Part shown: positions 1 to 9,946 of the stretch, piece after piece
How positions within the stretch are numbered: the stretch's first letter is position 1
Layout: every line of letters begins with the position of its first letter
Source of the DNA: Mycobacterium sp. 3519A
GTDB taxonomy: Bacteria; Actinomycetota; Actinomycetes; Mycobacteriales; Mycobacteriaceae
NCBI RefSeq assembly: GCF_900240945.1
Contig: NZ_OESG01000013.1
Location: 2,129,621-2,193,620, forward strand
Direction: 5' to 3'
Length of the DNA stretch: 64,000 nucleotides
Notes under the pieces: model-generated
Seen by the model: only the letters and a program-made list of their open reading frames with translations
Database searches by the model: none
Told to the model about the DNA's origin: nothing
Program-made: the position numbers and the translations under genes

Positions 1-81
1 TCACGCTCCGCCGTTCGATGATCATGACAGTTCACGGTAGCCCGCCGGATTGGGTCGCGGGGCGCTACGTCGCGCGCGCAA

Positions 82-1374
82 TCAGCCGAAGACGAAGTAC
101 CGCAGCCAGAGATAGAGCGCTGAAAGCACAATGGACACCATCGTGATCAACGCGCCCTTGCGGGTGAACTCCCAGAAGGAGATCGGATAATCTGCGCGAC
201 GGGCGATTCCAAGCATCACGACGTTGGCGCTCGCCCCGACCGCGGTGAGGTTGCCGCCGAAGTCCGCCCCGAGGGCCAGCGCCCACCACAGCGCGTGGGG
301 GTGCGCCATGTCAGGCATGCTGGCCGCCAACTCGCTGACGATCGGCGTCATCGTCGCGGTGAAGGGGATGTTGTCGATCACCCCGGACACCGGTGCGGAG
401 ACGCCGAGAATCAACATCACCGTCAGTAGCCCGTTTCCCTGCGTGATCTCGGTTGCCGACCGTGCCAGTTCGTCGACGACGCCGGTCTTCACCAGCGCGC
501 CGACCATCACGAACAGTCCGACGAAGAACAGCAGCGTCTCCCACTCCACGCCCGCGAGATAGTCGCGTCGCTCCAAGCCTGAGATCAAAATCAGAATGCC
601 CGCACCCAGCAAGGCGACGATCGACGGCGCGATGTGAAACACCGAATGGCCGATGAACGCGGTGAAGACGAGCGCGAGGACGACGCCGCTCTTGATCAGC
701 AGCCGTGGGTCACGGATGGCTTCCCGTTCCACCAGTGACATCACGTCGGCCGCGCGGGCGGGGTCGACGTCGAACGAACCACGGAACACGATCGGCAGCA
801 AAGCGATGAACGCAATGATGACGATGATGACGATCGGCGTCATGTGGACGAGAAAGTCGTTGAACGTCAAACCTGCTCGACTCGCGATGATGATGTTCGG
901 AGGATCGCCCACCAAGGTCGAGGCGCCACCGATGTTCGACGCGAGAACCTCTGCGATCAGGAAGGGCACCGGGTTGATGGCGAGGCGGTCACACACCAGC
1001 AGCGTGACGGGAGCGATCAACAAGATCGTTGTCACGTTGTCCAACAACGCCGATGCGAACGAGGTGACCAACACCAGCAGGATCATGATCCGCAGCGGCG
1101 AACCCTTTGCGCGTTTGGCCGCCCAGATCGCCACGTATTCGAAGACCCCGGTCTGCCGCAGCACGCTGACGATGATCATCATGCCGAAGAGCAAAAAGAT
1201 GACGTCCCAGTCGATCCCGGTCTCGTGCGAATAGAAAACGTCCTCGGACTCGACGATGCCGAGAGCCACGATGATGCCGGCACCGAAGAGCGCGACCAAT
1301 GTCTTGTTGATGCGGTCGCTGGCAATCAGCGCGTACGCGACCACGAAGACGGCGATCGCGATGACAGTCGTCAA
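82..1374 (-). CDS. ArsB/NhaD-type (ion transporter superfamily) membrane transporter
   Basis: A 430-residue integral membrane protein with about ten to twelve hydrophobic segments, made of two halves of similar design. Each half carries a DN motif in a hydrophobic hairpin (SALLDNVTT near residue 110, SGVIDNIPF near 330) and a Gly-rich re-entrant loop (GDPPNII in the first half), as in the ArsB/CitM/NhaD superfamily. The M. tuberculosis counterparts beside dxs are named ArsA/ArsB1 (Rv2684/Rv2685), but substrate is not proven by sequence; Na+/H+ exchange or anion export are both possible. It follows the CBS-domain gene by 4 bp on the same strand, so the two are almost certainly co-transcribed. 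Confidence 0.85.
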   Translation of the reverse strand: MTTVIAIAVFVVAYALIASDRINKTLVALFGAGIIVALGIVESEDVFYSHETGIDWDVIFLLFGMMIIVSVLRQTGVFEYVAIWAAKRAKGSPLRIMILLVLVTSFASALLDNVTTILLIAPVTLLVCDRLAINPVPFLIAEVLASNIGGASTLVGDPPNIIIASRAGLTFNDFLVHMTPIVIIVIIAFIALLPIVFRGSFDVDPARAADVMSLVEREAIRDPRLLIKSGVVLALVFTAFIGHSVFHIAPSIVALLGAGILILISGLERRDYLAGVEWETLLFFVGLFVMVGALVKTGVVDELARSATEITQGNGLLTVMLILGVSAPVSGVIDNIPFTATMTPIVSELAASMPDMAHPHALWWALALGADFGGNLTAVGASANVVMLGIARRADYPISFWEFTRKGALITMVSIVLSALYLWLRYFVFG

Positions 1375-1378
1375 TGGA

Positions 1379-1822
1379 CTAGTGCCTCAACGCCGCGTCC
1401 AGCAGACGTGACGCGGTGACGACCCCGTGCAACTCGCCATCCTTCATCACAGCAACCAGTGGACTCTTGTAACGCGCCATGATCGCGGCGACTTCGATGA
1501 TCGTGTCATCCGCGTTCGCGGGAGGCACGTCGGTGAGGTGTTCAGGCAGAACATCGGCGACCGTCTTGTTGCCGAGCTTGTCCGCGGCGCGATCGGCCAC
1601 CGATTCGTTGATCACGCCGGCCAGCGACGGGTCGTCCTGAACGTAGGTGGGCACGATGAACCGCACCACCTGCGACGCCGGTAGCACGGCAAAGGGATGC
1701 CCGGACTCATCGGTGACCAGGATCCCCGGCAGACGGTGCTCGGCGAGCATGCGCGCCGCCTCTAACGCGTTGGAGTCGACGGTTACCACCGGGAAGTCCT
1801 CGGCCATGTCCTCGGCGTGCAT
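1379..1822 (-). CDS. CBS-domain pair protein, probable regulator of the adjacent transporter
   Basis: A 147-residue soluble protein with two CBS motifs: an N-terminal one (residues about 5-55, ending [18 protein letters not shown]) and a C-terminal one (about 88-147, with [19 protein letters not shown]). CBS pairs bind adenine nucleotides and often gate transporters. Its position 4 bp upstream of the transporter suggests that role. It is the equivalent of Rv2683 in M. tuberculosis, which lies between dxs1 and arsA. The ATG is preceded by AAGGTG five bases upstream, supporting this start. The regulatory link to the transporter is inferred from context only. Confidence 0.8.
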   Translation of the reverse strand: MHAEDMAEDFPVVTVDSNALEAARMLAEHRLPGILVTDESGHPFAVLPASQVVRFIVPTYVQDDPSLAGVINESVADRAADKLGNKTVADVLPEHLTDVPPANADDTIIEVAAIMARYKSPLVAVMKDGELHGVVTASRLLDAALRH

Positions 1823-2107
1823 ATCAGCACCTTACGACCGTGCACAACGGCGCCGGAGATGCGTTCACGGAAGCCCTTTCGCGAGTTGGACAACTACTTG
1901 CCGACCAGACTTCCCGGCGCACCGAACAGAAATGTACCGGGGTGCCGAACGAAATCAACAGCAATTTGAACCTGGTAGGTTGGGCTCTGGGTGTGCCGGG
2001 AAGCCTGGTCGGCGTTTTGTCTTCGATAGCCGACCCCGGAGCATGCCTGTGAACACCTCCTTTAGACCCGCCGACTTCGCCTGCACGGCAATGAATTTCG
2101 CGGCGCG
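1823..2107. other. Divergent intergenic region without a convincing gene
   Basis: The 285 bp between the divergent CBS and nhaA genes contain only poorly supported short reading frames. They must hold the promoters for both transcription units, but no motif stands out clearly enough to name. Confidence 0.5.
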
Positions 2108-3385
2108 ATGAGTACTCCGCTTCGATTGCTGACACGCGGCTCGTGGTCGGAAACGCAACGGTTTTCCGAGATACTTCGCAAGGAGACCGTCGGTGGCACG
2201 CTGCTGCTTGTCGCGGCGGGTGCCGCGCTGGTGTGGGCGAACTCGCCGTGGGCCAGCGCCTACCGCACCGTGTCGGAATTCGCGATCGGGCCGCAATCCC
2301 TACATCTGCGCCTCTCCGTTTCGGCGTGGGCGGCCGACGGGCTGCTCGCCATCTTCTTCTTCGTCGTCGGGCTCGAACTCAAGCGCGAGTTCGTCGCGGG
2401 CGATCTGCGCGATCCGCGCCGCGCCGCACTGCCGATCGCTGCTGCCATCGGCGGCATGGTGGTGCCCGCCGCGATCTTCATCGCCATCACCCTGGTGGCA
2501 GGCGAGCCCGAGCACCTCGACGGCTGGGCGGTGCCGATCGCCACTGATATCGCGTTCGCGCTCGCGGTGCTCGCGGTCCTGTCGACACACCTACCCACCG
2601 CGCTGCGGACCTTCCTGCTGACCCTCGCTGTCGTCGACGACCTGCTGGCCATCACCGTCATCGCCGTCTTCTACACCGACCATCTGGCGGTCGGCCCCCT
2701 GGCGCTGGCGCTGGTGCCGATCGCCCTGTTCGGGCTGGCCGTGCAGCGCGGTTTCGGGCGGTGGTGGCTGCTGGTGCCGCTGGCCGTGGCGGCCTGGACC
2801 CTGGTGCACGCCAGCGGCGTGCACGCGACGGTCGCGGGCGTGATCCTCGGTTTCACCGTCCCGGTGCTCGGCGACAACGGTCGCGCGGAGAAGTTCGAGC
2901 ACCAATTGCGACCGCTGTCCGCGGCCGTCGCCGTGCCCGTGTTCGCCTTCTTCGCCGCGGGGGTGACGGTCGGCGGCTGGTCCGGCCTTGGCGGCTCGCT
3001 GCTGCATCCGGTCACTGACGGTGTGATCGCCGGCCTGGTGATCGGTAAGCCGCTCGGGGTGTTCGGCACGGCGTGGCTGCTGGCCAGATTCACGCACGCG
3101 GCGCTCGACGAGGATCTGGCATGGCGGGACGTGCTCGGCGTGTCGCTGCTCGCGGGCATCGGCTTCACCGTGTCGCTGCTGATCGGTGAACTGGCGTTCG
3201 GTCACGGCACCCCCGCGGGCGACGATGTCAAGATCGGGGTGCTGGCCGGGTCCGTCGTCGCAGGTGCGCTGGCGGCGGTCGTGTTGTTGAGTCGCAACGC
3301 GGCCTACCGGCGTATCGAGGCGATCGAGACTGCGGACACCGACCACGACGGCGTGCCCGACATCTACCAGTCTCGATACGACTGA
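2108..3385 (+). CDS. nhaA: Na+/H+ antiporter NhaA
   Basis: A 425-residue NhaA. It shows the family motifs [12 protein letters not shown], the [14 protein letters not shown] segment, and the paired aspartates of [10 protein letters not shown] that form the ion site in E. coli NhaA. About eleven to twelve membrane segments are visible up to roughly residue 400. The last 25 residues are unusual: after an amphipathic stretch (YRRIEAIET) comes an acidic tail with DTDHDGVPD, resembling a calcium-binding DxDxDG loop (thrombospondin type 3/dockerin-like). Members exchange cytoplasmic Na+ or Li+ for protons. It stands alone, 28 bp before dxs; no strong Shine-Dalgarno precedes the ATG. Confidence 0.93.
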   Translation: MSTPLRLLTRGSWSETQRFSEILRKETVGGTLLLVAAGAALVWANSPWASAYRTVSEFAIGPQSLHLRLSVSAWAADGLLAIFFFVVGLELKREFVAGDLRDPRRAALPIAAAIGGMVVPAAIFIAITLVAGEPEHLDGWAVPIATDIAFALAVLAVLSTHLPTALRTFLLTLAVVDDLLAITVIAVFYTDHLAVGPLALALVPIALFGLAVQRGFGRWWLLVPLAVAAWTLVHASGVHATVAGVILGFTVPVLGDNGRAEKFEHQLRPLSAAVAVPVFAFFAAGVTVGGWSGLGGSLLHPVTDGVIAGLVIGKPLGVFGTAWLLARFTHAALDEDLAWRDVLGVSLLAGIGFTVSLLIGELAFGHGTPAGDDVKIGVLAGSVVAGALAAVVLLSRNAAYRRIEAIETADTDHDGVPDIYQSRYD

Positions 3386-3401
3386 GCCACTGACCCGTGG
3401 C

Positions 3402-3407
3402 TACACT
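3402..3407 (+). promoter_or_regulatory. -10 box of a probable leaderless dxs transcript
   Basis: TACACT lies 6 nt before the dxs ATG with no ribosome-binding site in between. This is the spacing of mycobacterial leaderless promoters, in which transcription begins at the A of the start codon. Position comes from sequence; the leaderless call is inference. Confidence 0.5.
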
Positions 3408-3413
3408 GGCCTA

Positions 3414-5327
3414 ATGCTTGAACAGATCCGCGGCCCCGCTGATCTGCAGCACCTCTCCCAGTCGCAGTTGAGCGATCTGGCGCAGGAAATCCGCGAATTT
3501 CTGATCCATAAGGTCGCTGCAACCGGTGGGCATCTCGGTCCGAACCTCGGTGTGGTGGAACTCACCCTCGCCCTGCATCGCGTGTTCGACTCGCCGCACG
3601 ATCCGATCATCTTCGACACCGGCCACCAGTCCTACGTGCACAAGATGCTGACGGGCCGCAGCCACGACTTCGACTCACTGCGCAAGAAGGGCGGCCTGTC
3701 CGGTTACCCGTCGCGCAGCGAGAGCGAGCACGACTGGGTGGAATCCAGCCACGCCAGTGCGTCGCTGTCCTACGCCGACGGCCTTGCCAAGGCCTTCGAG
3801 CTGTCCGGGCACCGCAACCGGCACGTGGTCGCTGTGGTCGGCGACGGCGCGCTGACCGGCGGCATGTGCTGGGAGGCGCTGAACAATATCGCCGCGGCCA
3901 GGCGGCCCGTCGTGATCGTCGTCAACGACAACGGCCGCAGCTATGCGCCGACCATCGGCGGTTTCGCCGAGCACCTGGCCGGGCTGCGGCTGCAACCGGG
4001 CTACGAGAAGGTGCTCGACGAGGGCAAGCGCGCGCTGCGCGGGGTGCCGCTCGTCGGTGAGCTCTGCTACCAGTGCCTGCACAGCGTGAAGGCGGGCATC
4101 AAGGACGCGCTGTCGCCGCAGGTGATGTTCACCGACCTCGGCCTGAAGTACGTCGGCCCCATCGACGGCCACGACGAGCACGCGGTCGAGACCGCGCTGC
4201 GCCAGGCACGCAACTTCAAGGCGCCGGTGATCGTGCACGTGGTCACCCGCAAGGGCATGGGCTATCCGCCCGCTGAGAACGACGAAGCCGACCAGATGCA
4301 CTCGTGCGGCGTGATCGACCCGGAGACCGGGCTGGCCACCTCCGTGCCGGGGCCCGGGTGGACGTCGGCGTTCTCCGATGCGCTGATCGGCTACGCCAGT
4401 CGGCGACGTGACGTGGTGGCGATCACCGCCGCGATGCCAGGGCCGACTGGCCTGACGTCGTTCCGGCAGCGGTTCCCGGACCGGTTCTTCGACGTCGGCA
4501 TCGCCGAGCAGCACGCGATGACGTCGGCGGCGGGTCTGGCCATGGGCGGGATGCACCCGGTGGTCGCCATCTACTCGACGTTCCTGAACCGGGCATTCGA
4601 CCAGGTGATGATGGACGTCGCGCTACACAAGCTGCCGGTCACCATGGTGCTGGACCGCTCCGGGGTCACCGGCCCCGACGGCGCCAGCCACAACGGCATG
4701 TGGGACCTGTCGATGCTGGGCATCGTGCCGGGCATGCGGGTGGCCGCGCCGCGTGACGGCGCGCGGCTACGCGAGGAGCTCGGCGAGGCGCTGGACGTCG
4801 ACGACGGTCCCACCGCCATCCGGTTCCCGAAAGGCGATGTCGGCGAAGACATTCCGGCGCTCGAGCGGCGCGACGGCGTCGACGTGTTGGCGCTGCCCGC
4901 GGACGGGATGTCGGACGACGTGCTGCTGGTCGCGGTCGGCCCGTTCGCGGCGATGGCGTTGGCGGTCGCCGAGCGACTGCGCAACCAGGGCATCGGCGTG
5001 ACGGTCGTCGACCCGCGGTGGGTGCTGCCGGTGCCGGAGGCTCTCGGCGAGTTGGCCCGCGGGCACAAGCTCGTGGTCACCGTCGAGGACAACGGCGTCG
5101 CGGGCGGCGTCGGCGCGGCGGTGTCGGGTGCGCTGCGGCGCGCGGAGATCGACGTCCCGTGCCGCGACCTCGGCTTGCCGCAGCAGTTCTTCGACCAGGC
5201 GTCGCGCGGTGAGGTGCTGGCCGATGTCGGCCTGACCGATGCCAACATCGCCCGCCGGATCACCGGTTGGGTGGCGGCGCTGGGAACCCGCGCGGCAGAG
5301 CCCGCGGTCAGCGAGCACCTCGACTAG
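3414..5327 (+). CDS. dxs: 1-deoxy-D-xylulose-5-phosphate synthase
   Basis: A 637-residue, full-length thiamine-diphosphate transketolase-type enzyme catalysing pyruvate + glyceraldehyde 3-phosphate to DXP, the first step of the MEP isoprenoid pathway. Visible signatures are [13 protein letters not shown] near the N-terminus, the ThDP/Mg motif [16 protein letters not shown] near residue 140, the pyrimidine domain with [17 protein letters not shown] and the [17 protein letters not shown] loop, and the C-terminal transketolase domain. The length equals that of M. tuberculosis Dxs1 and the neighbours match. Downstream, the intergenic hairpin that probably terminated it has been split by an IS30 element. 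Confidence 0.97.
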   Translation: MLEQIRGPADLQHLSQSQLSDLAQEIREFLIHKVAATGGHLGPNLGVVELTLALHRVFDSPHDPIIFDTGHQSYVHKMLTGRSHDFDSLRKKGGLSGYPSRSESEHDWVESSHASASLSYADGLAKAFELSGHRNRHVVAVVGDGALTGGMCWEALNNIAAARRPVVIVVNDNGRSYAPTIGGFAEHLAGLRLQPGYEKVLDEGKRALRGVPLVGELCYQCLHSVKAGIKDALSPQVMFTDLGLKYVGPIDGHDEHAVETALRQARNFKAPVIVHVVTRKGMGYPPAENDEADQMHSCGVIDPETGLATSVPGPGWTSAFSDALIGYASRRRDVVAITAAMPGPTGLTSFRQRFPDRFFDVGIAEQHAMTSAAGLAMGGMHPVVAIYSTFLNRAFDQVMMDVALHKLPVTMVLDRSGVTGPDGASHNGMWDLSMLGIVPGMRVAAPRDGARLREELGEALDVDDGPTAIRFPKGDVGEDIPALERRDGVDVLALPADGMSDDVLLVAVGPFAAMALAVAERLRNQGIGVTVVDPRWVLPVPEALGELARGHKLVVTVEDNGVAGGVGAAVSGALRRAEIDVPCRDLGLPQQFFDQASRGEVLADVGLTDANIARRITGWVAALGTRAAEPAVSEHLD

Positions 5328-5368
5328 CTTTCGGTCGCCCAGTGGCCAGTTATCACACGGATTTCGCT

Positions 5369-6677
5369 GGCGGTTTCACGCTGTGATTGCAACAGCGGGT
5401 GGTTTTGACGGGTTTGAGAGTAGTTCGTCGAGGGTTTCGGCTGGGGTCTTCCAGCTCAGGGTTTGCCGGGGCCGGTTGTTGAGCTTGGCGGCGACGTAGT
5501 CCAGATAGTCTGCCGGGAAGATCGACAAGTCGGTGCCTTTAGCAAAGTATTGGCGCAGCAGTCCGTTGGTGTTCTCGTTGGTCCCGCGCTGCCATGGTGA
5601 GTGCGGATCACAGAAGTAGATATCTAATTCCGTCGCTGCGGCGATAGCGGCGTGATTGGCCATCTCTTTGCCTTGATCCCAGGTCAGTGTCTTACGCAGA
5701 ATCGCCGGCAGCTGAGCCATTTTCGCGACGATGGCCTCTTGCACTGCCAGGGCACCGTGGTCGTCAGGCAGATGCAGCAGCAGCACGAACCGAGTCATGC
5801 GTTCGACCACGGTGCCGATCGCCGAACCCGATGCGGTGCTACCCATGATCAGGTCGCCTTCCCAGTGGCCGGGTACGGCACGGTCTTCGACCTCCGGTGG
5901 ACGCTCGCTGATGTTGACCATGTCGCGGATTTGCCCTCGGCGCTGGTTACCGCGTCGTTGAGGCTTGCGCAACGCCCGCCCAGTGCGTAGACATTTGTGC
6001 AGCTCACGGCGCAGATTTCCTTTACCCTGCACGTAGATCGACTGATAGATGGTCTCGTGGGACACCCGCATCTCCGCATCGTCGGGAAATTCGATCGGCA
6101 GCCGGTTGGCGATCTGTTGAGGACTGTGGTCGTCTAGCAGCCGATTCTGCACCTCAAGGTGCAACCGTTCATTGGTGGCCAGCTTGCGCGGTTTCGGGCG
6201 TCGAGCCCGCGCGTGAGCACGCGCCTGTGCGACGCCGGCCCGATACCTCGGCGTGGCATCCCAGCCGCCGTGCCGTTGCGCCCCGAACCGGTACCGCGAA
6301 CGATATCGTCCACGGCAGAACGCGTTTCGGTCGATCTCACGCATGACCGTCGAGGCCGGGCGGCCCAGCCGCCTGCCGATCTGCCGAATGCTTTCCCCTC
6401 TGGCAATGCCGTCTTGAATTTCGTTACGTTCGTCTTCGCCCAGCCGCGACCACTTCCGCACACCGGTCTCATCAGGAAATTTGGGTCTCACCCCGCCAGC
6501 ATCGGCAAACCAGCGCCAGCCGGTGCGCACCGACACACCGACTGCCTGCGCCGCCTCCACCACCGACGTGCCATCGCCGACATGACCCCAGAACTGACGA
6601 CCAACACAGGCATAACGCGACGGACGCATCAACAACTCCTCAGCTAGGAGCCGTTGCAATCACCCCTTGAACCTGAG
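5369..6677 (-). mobile_element. IS30-family insertion sequence, copy 1 (1309 bp)
   Basis: Boundaries come from comparison with the second copy at 22617-23925, which has the same length. Terminal inverted repeats are 25 bp and match at 18 positions; the inner 10 bp (TGATTGCAAC) are identical. The element is flanked by a 3-bp direct repeat, GCT. The only base difference I found between copies is G at 5856 versus T at 23438 (a silent Gly codon change), so at least one copy is very recent. It carries one transposase gene on the minus strand. Confidence 0.93.
5376..6629 (-). CDS. IS30-family transposase
   Basis: A 417-residue transposase with an N-terminal helix-turn-helix region (GEDERNEIQ, GRPASTVMREI) and a DDE catalytic core: GHWEGDLIMG (first Asp), LTWDQGKEMA (second Asp), and PHSPWQRGTNENTNGLLRQY (Glu). 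I chose the ATG beginning MRPSRYACVG because GAGGAG stands 6 nt upstream; the longer frame would begin with a TTG inside the terminal repeat. The frame is intact and its product is identical in sequence to the second copy, so the element is probably still active. Confidence 0.95.
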   Translation of the reverse strand: MRPSRYACVGRQFWGHVGDGTSVVEAAQAVGVSVRTGWRWFADAGGVRPKFPDETGVRKWSRLGEDERNEIQDGIARGESIRQIGRRLGRPASTVMREIDRNAFCRGRYRSRYRFGAQRHGGWDATPRYRAGVAQARAHARARRPKPRKLATNERLHLEVQNRLLDDHSPQQIANRLPIEFPDDAEMRVSHETIYQSIYVQGKGNLRRELHKCLRTGRALRKPQRRGNQRRGQIRDMVNISERPPEVEDRAVPGHWEGDLIMGSTASGSAIGTVVERMTRFVLLLHLPDDHGALAVQEAIVAKMAQLPAILRKTLTWDQGKEMANHAAIAAATELDIYFCDPHSPWQRGTNENTNGLLRQYFAKGTDLSIFPADYLDYVAAKLNNRPRQTLSWKTPAETLDELLSNPSKPPAVAITA

Positions 6678-6738
6678 GCTTGTTCGCGTGACATAACTGG
6701 CCACTGAGCGACGCTGGGACCCTAGGTGGGCTGCGCAG

Positions 6739-7638
6739 ATGGATGCTGAGCTCGAACGCTGGAAGTCCGGTGGACAGTACTTCGACTATCTGGGTTTCGA
6801 CATCTTCTACCGGACGGCGGGCCAGGGCCCGCATCTGCTGCTCATCCACGGCTATCCGTTCAACACGTGGGACTGGGCGCCGTTGTGGGACAGGCTGACC
6901 GAGCGTTTCACCGTCGTCGCTCCGGACATGCTCGGCATGGGCTTCTCGGCCAAACCCGTCGCCTACGGGTACACGGTGCACGACCACGCCGACATGCACG
7001 AGGCGCTGTTGGCGCACCTGGGCGTCGGCTCGGCCCATGTGCTGGCTCACGACCTCGGCGACTCCGTCGGCCAGGAACTGCTGGCCCGTCAGCAGTTCGA
7101 CGAGCGCGCCTACGGTGCGCTGCAGATCGAATCGATCACCTGGCTCAACGGCGGCCTGTTCAACGAGGCGTATACGCCCCGGTTGATGCAGAAGCTGATG
7201 TCGCGAACACCGTTGGGCGACATCCTGAGTCCGCTGCAGGGCAGTCAGCTGTCGCGGCGTCTGATCGAGCCGACGATCAACGAGATGTTCGGCCCCAACA
7301 CCAAACCGACGCGGCGGATGCTCGACCTGTTCCACGAAATACTGGAGTACAACGACGGAAAACGCGTGCTGCACAAGGTCGGTCGGTTCGTCACCGACCG
7401 CTACGCCCACCGCAATCGGTGGGTGCGCGCGATGCGGGAGACGGCGGTGCCGATGCGGTTGATCGACGGCCCCGTCGACCCGAACTCGGGCAGGCACATG
7501 GCGCAGCGCTACCTCGAGGTCATCCCCAATCCTGACGTCGTCATGCTCGACGACACGATCGGGCACTGGCCGCAGATCGAGGCGCCCGATGCGGTGTGGG
7601 AGGCGTTCGTGACGCACATCGATCGCGTCACCTCGTAG
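6739..7638 (+). CDS. Alpha/beta hydrolase, haloalkane dehalogenase/epoxide hydrolase/MEST-like
   Basis: A 299-residue alpha/beta-hydrolase. The oxyanion motif HGYPFNTWDW lies near residue 36. At the nucleophile elbow the usual Ser is replaced by Asp (LAHDLGDSVGQ, near residue 105), as in haloalkane dehalogenases and epoxide hydrolases. The catalytic His is in DDTIGHWPQIEAP near the C-terminus. The overall pattern resembles MEST-type hydrolases. The true substrate cannot be read from sequence. The gene begins just after the IS30 insertion and converges with the formate dehydrogenase gene 29 bp downstream; it may have lost its original upstream context or gained transcription from the IS. Confidence 0.85.
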   Translation: MDAELERWKSGGQYFDYLGFDIFYRTAGQGPHLLLIHGYPFNTWDWAPLWDRLTERFTVVAPDMLGMGFSAKPVAYGYTVHDHADMHEALLAHLGVGSAHVLAHDLGDSVGQELLARQQFDERAYGALQIESITWLNGGLFNEAYTPRLMQKLMSRTPLGDILSPLQGSQLSRRLIEPTINEMFGPNTKPTRRMLDLFHEILEYNDGKRVLHKVGRFVTDRYAHRNRWVRAMRETAVPMRLIDGPVDPNSGRHMAQRYLEVIPNPDVVMLDDTIGHWPQIEAPDAVWEAFVTHIDRVTS

Positions 7639-7667
7639 CGCGAGCAGGGCCCAGCTCGCCGTCGAAG

Positions 7668-8828
7668 TCAGGCGGTCGCCGTGTACGAGCGCGCCCCGAC
7701 ACCGGCCAGCGCGCCGCCGTCGACGATCAGGTACTCGTCGCGGATCGGCCGACCGGTGAAGTAGCTCTCCAGGATCTCGCGGGTACCCGCCGCATACCGG
7801 GTCTGCGCGGACAACGACGACCCCGAGATGTGCGGCGTCATGCCGTGATGGGGCATCGAGCGCCACGGGTGGTCCGCCGGTGCCGGCTGCGGGAACCACA
7901 CGTCGCCCGCATAGCCCGCGAGTTGGCCACTTTGCAGCGCGCGCACGATGGCGTCGCGGTCGCATATCAGCGCCCGCGCGGTGTTGATCAGGTACGCGCC
8001 GCGTTTCATCGTGCCGATCAGTTCGTCGTTGAACAGGCCACGCGTCTCCGGATGCAGCGGCGCGTTGATGGTCACGACGTCGAGGTGCGGCACCATGTCG
8101 CGGACCGTCGGGTGGTAGGTCAGGTTCAGCTCGGCCTCGACCTCGGCGGGCAACCGGTGCTTGTCGAAGTAGTGCAGGTGCACATCGAACGGGGCGAGTC
8201 GGCGCAGCACCGCCAGCCCGATCCGGCCCGCCGCGACGGTGCCGACGTGCATGCCCTCCAGGTCGTACGAGCGCTGCACACAGTCGGCGATGTTCCAGCC
8301 CCCGTCGAGGACCCATTTGTACGACGGCAGGTAGTTGCGCACCTGCGACAGGATCATCATCACGACGTGCTCGGCGACGCTGATGCTGTTGGAGAACGTG
8401 ACCTCGGCGACCGAGATGCCTGCCTTGATCGCGGCGTCCAGGTCGACATGGTCTGAGCCGATGCCCGCGGTTATTGCGAGTTTGAGCTTCGGTGCCCGCG
8501 CGATCCGCTCCTCGGTGAGGTAGGCCGGCCAAAAAGGTTGGGAGATCACAATTTCCGCGTCCGCCAGATGCTGGTCGAATTCGGAGTTCTTGCGGTCCTT
8601 GTCGGAGGTGACGACCAACTCGTGGCCGAGGTCTTCCAGGTAGCGCCGCAAGCCGAGTTCGCCGGACACGCTGCCCAGCAGCGTGCCTGGCGTGAAGTCG
8701 ATCGCCGATGGTGTCGGCAGCGACTGTCCGTCGGGATATGCGTCGAGGTGGGGAAGTCCGTCACGGGGGAAGCTGGTCGGGTAGCCGTCGACGGGATCGT
8801 CGTAGAGCACGCACACCACTTTGGCCAT
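7668..8828 (-). CDS. fdh: NAD+-dependent formate dehydrogenase
   Basis: A 386-residue D-2-hydroxyacid dehydrogenase-family enzyme oxidising formate to CO2 with NAD+. The N-terminus MAKVVCVLYDDPVDGYP and blocks such as VVISQPFWPAYLT, GIGSDHVDL, SISVAEHVVMMILS, GTVAAGRIGLAVLRRLAPFD and GDVWFPQPAP are those of the well-known Mycobacterium vaccae/Pseudomonas 101 FDH. The Rossmann motif is in GTVAAGRIG and the catalytic His in TPHISG. The start was chosen at the ATG preceded by AAAGG; the frame stays open upstream but that part is not FDH-like. It is transcribed away from a LysR gene that probably regulates it. Confidence 0.95.
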   Translation of the reverse strand: MAKVVCVLYDDPVDGYPTSFPRDGLPHLDAYPDGQSLPTPSAIDFTPGTLLGSVSGELGLRRYLEDLGHELVVTSDKDRKNSEFDQHLADAEIVISQPFWPAYLTEERIARAPKLKLAITAGIGSDHVDLDAAIKAGISVAEVTFSNSISVAEHVVMMILSQVRNYLPSYKWVLDGGWNIADCVQRSYDLEGMHVGTVAAGRIGLAVLRRLAPFDVHLHYFDKHRLPAEVEAELNLTYHPTVRDMVPHLDVVTINAPLHPETRGLFNDELIGTMKRGAYLINTARALICDRDAIVRALQSGQLAGYAGDVWFPQPAPADHPWRSMPHHGMTPHISGSSLSAQTRYAAGTREILESYFTGRPIRDEYLIVDGGALAGVGARSYTATA

Positions 8829-9001
8829 TGGTCGATTACCTTTCTTGAAGATGCTGCTGAGTGCGATGCGGCCACGCAACCGCGCGGCCGCGAAATAGCC
8901 GTGTCGACAACCATTTTCGATGTTCACTGGCGACGATGCTGACGCTAACAACGGGATAGCGGTGCAGACAATAGCCTGGTGTTTGCCATCTGACATGGTG
9001 T

Positions 9002-9020
9002 GATAGGCGAGCGCTATCAT
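9002..9020 (+). promoter_or_regulatory. LysR-type dyad overlapping the -10 box of the LysR gene
   Basis: GATAG-N7-CTATC (9002-9018) is a T-N11-A type dyad in the 199-bp divergent FDH/LysR region. It overlaps TATCAT (9015-9020), which stands 7 nt before the GTG start of the regulator, so binding there would repress the regulator and could activate fdh. Binding is inferred, not shown. Confidence 0.5.
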
Positions 9021-9027
9021 TGCACCC

Positions 9028-9930
9028 GTGCACGGTGAGGTGTCGATCCAACAACTCGAATATCTGGTGGCGCTCGCGCGCGAGCGGCATTTCGGCCGCG
9101 CGGCAGCGGCCTGCCACGTGAGCCAGCCGACGTTGTCCGTCGCGATCCGCAAGCTCGAGCACGAATTGGACGTCGTGATCGTGTTGCGTGGACAGCGCTT
9201 TGAGGGCTTCACCGCCGAGGGGCAGCGGGTGATCACCTGGGCGCATCGGATCCTGGCCGAACGAAGCGAGTTGCTGGCGGACATCGAGCGGATGCGCGGC
9301 GGCTTGACCGCGACGGCCAGGATCGGCGCGGTCCCCACGTCGGTGCCCGCCAGTCCGTTGGTGACCGGGCGGTTCCTGCAACGGTATCCGGGTGCGACGG
9401 TGCAGGTGGAGTCGATGCCGTCGCGGGAGATCGCCCGGCGACTGGGGGAGTTCGAGTTGGATGCGGGCCTCTCCTACCTGGACTCCGAAACACCACCTGG
9501 CACAAGGCATGTCGAGTTGTACCGGGAGCGCTACGTATTGGTGGCGCCCGCGACGCATCCGTTGATGGAACAGGACGAGGTGCGCTGGTCGGAAGCGGCG
9601 GACCTACCGCTGTGCGCGCTCACGCCGTCGATGCGCAACCGTCGGATCATCGACGCAAACATGGCTGCCGACGGCGTTCAGTTCCGCCCAGTGGTGGAGG
9701 CGGACACGGTGGCGGCGATCTATGCGCACCTGAAAACCCTGCAATTGGGCAGCGTGGTCGCACACACCTGGCTGGACGCGTTCGTACTGCCGGAGGGGCT
9801 GGCGCAGCGGCCGATGGTTGCTCGTCAACCGGGGCCTGCCGTCGGCCTGATCGTGCTCGACCGTGAGCCCAATTCCCTGGTGGCCGAAGCGCTTTTCGCC
9901 GCGGCGACGGAAGCGGGCGCCACCTCCTAG
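9028..9930 (+). CDS. LysR-family regulator, probable regulator of formate dehydrogenase
   Basis: A 300-residue LTTR: winged helix-turn-helix at residues about 5-64 (QQLEYLVALARERHFGRAA, SQPTLSVAIRKLE) and a periplasmic-binding-like effector domain from about residue 90. It is divergent from fdh, the classical arrangement for an LTTR and its target, so formate or a C1 metabolite is a reasonable effector guess. The GTG start is 7 nt behind a TATCAT box with no Shine-Dalgarno, suggesting a leaderless autoregulated transcript. Confidence 0.88.
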   Translation: MHGEVSIQQLEYLVALARERHFGRAAAACHVSQPTLSVAIRKLEHELDVVIVLRGQRFEGFTAEGQRVITWAHRILAERSELLADIERMRGGLTATARIGAVPTSVPASPLVTGRFLQRYPGATVQVESMPSREIARRLGEFELDAGLSYLDSETPPGTRHVELYRERYVLVAPATHPLMEQDEVRWSEAADLPLCALTPSMRNRRIIDANMAADGVQFRPVVEADTVAAIYAHLKTLQLGSVVAHTWLDAFVLPEGLAQRPMVARQPGPAVGLIVLDREPNSLVAEALFAAATEAGATS

Positions 9931-9946
9931 TGCGCACTTCCTAGCG

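Larger units (their letters stand above)
5334..6712. repeat. Inverted repeat split at its centre by IS30 copy 1
   Basis: The left arm (5334-5365) and right arm (6681-6712) are 32 bp each and mirror each other at 23 of 32 positions. The outer 20 bp differ at one position only (core AGTGGCCAGTTAT). The duplicated GCT (5366-5368 and 6678-6680) sits exactly at the dyad centre. Without the IS this would be a hairpin just after dxs, probably a terminator. Confidence 0.85.

Noticed and set aside
1..25. Possible start of a minus-strand gene (ATG at 25, reading MIIERRSV) running out of the window
   Set aside because: Only eight codons are visible and no ribosome-binding site or -10 box supports it.
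8829..9338. N-terminal extension of formate dehydrogenase
   Set aside because: The 170 extra residues overlap the LysR gene and do not resemble FDH, and a ribosome-binding site precedes the ATG at 8828.
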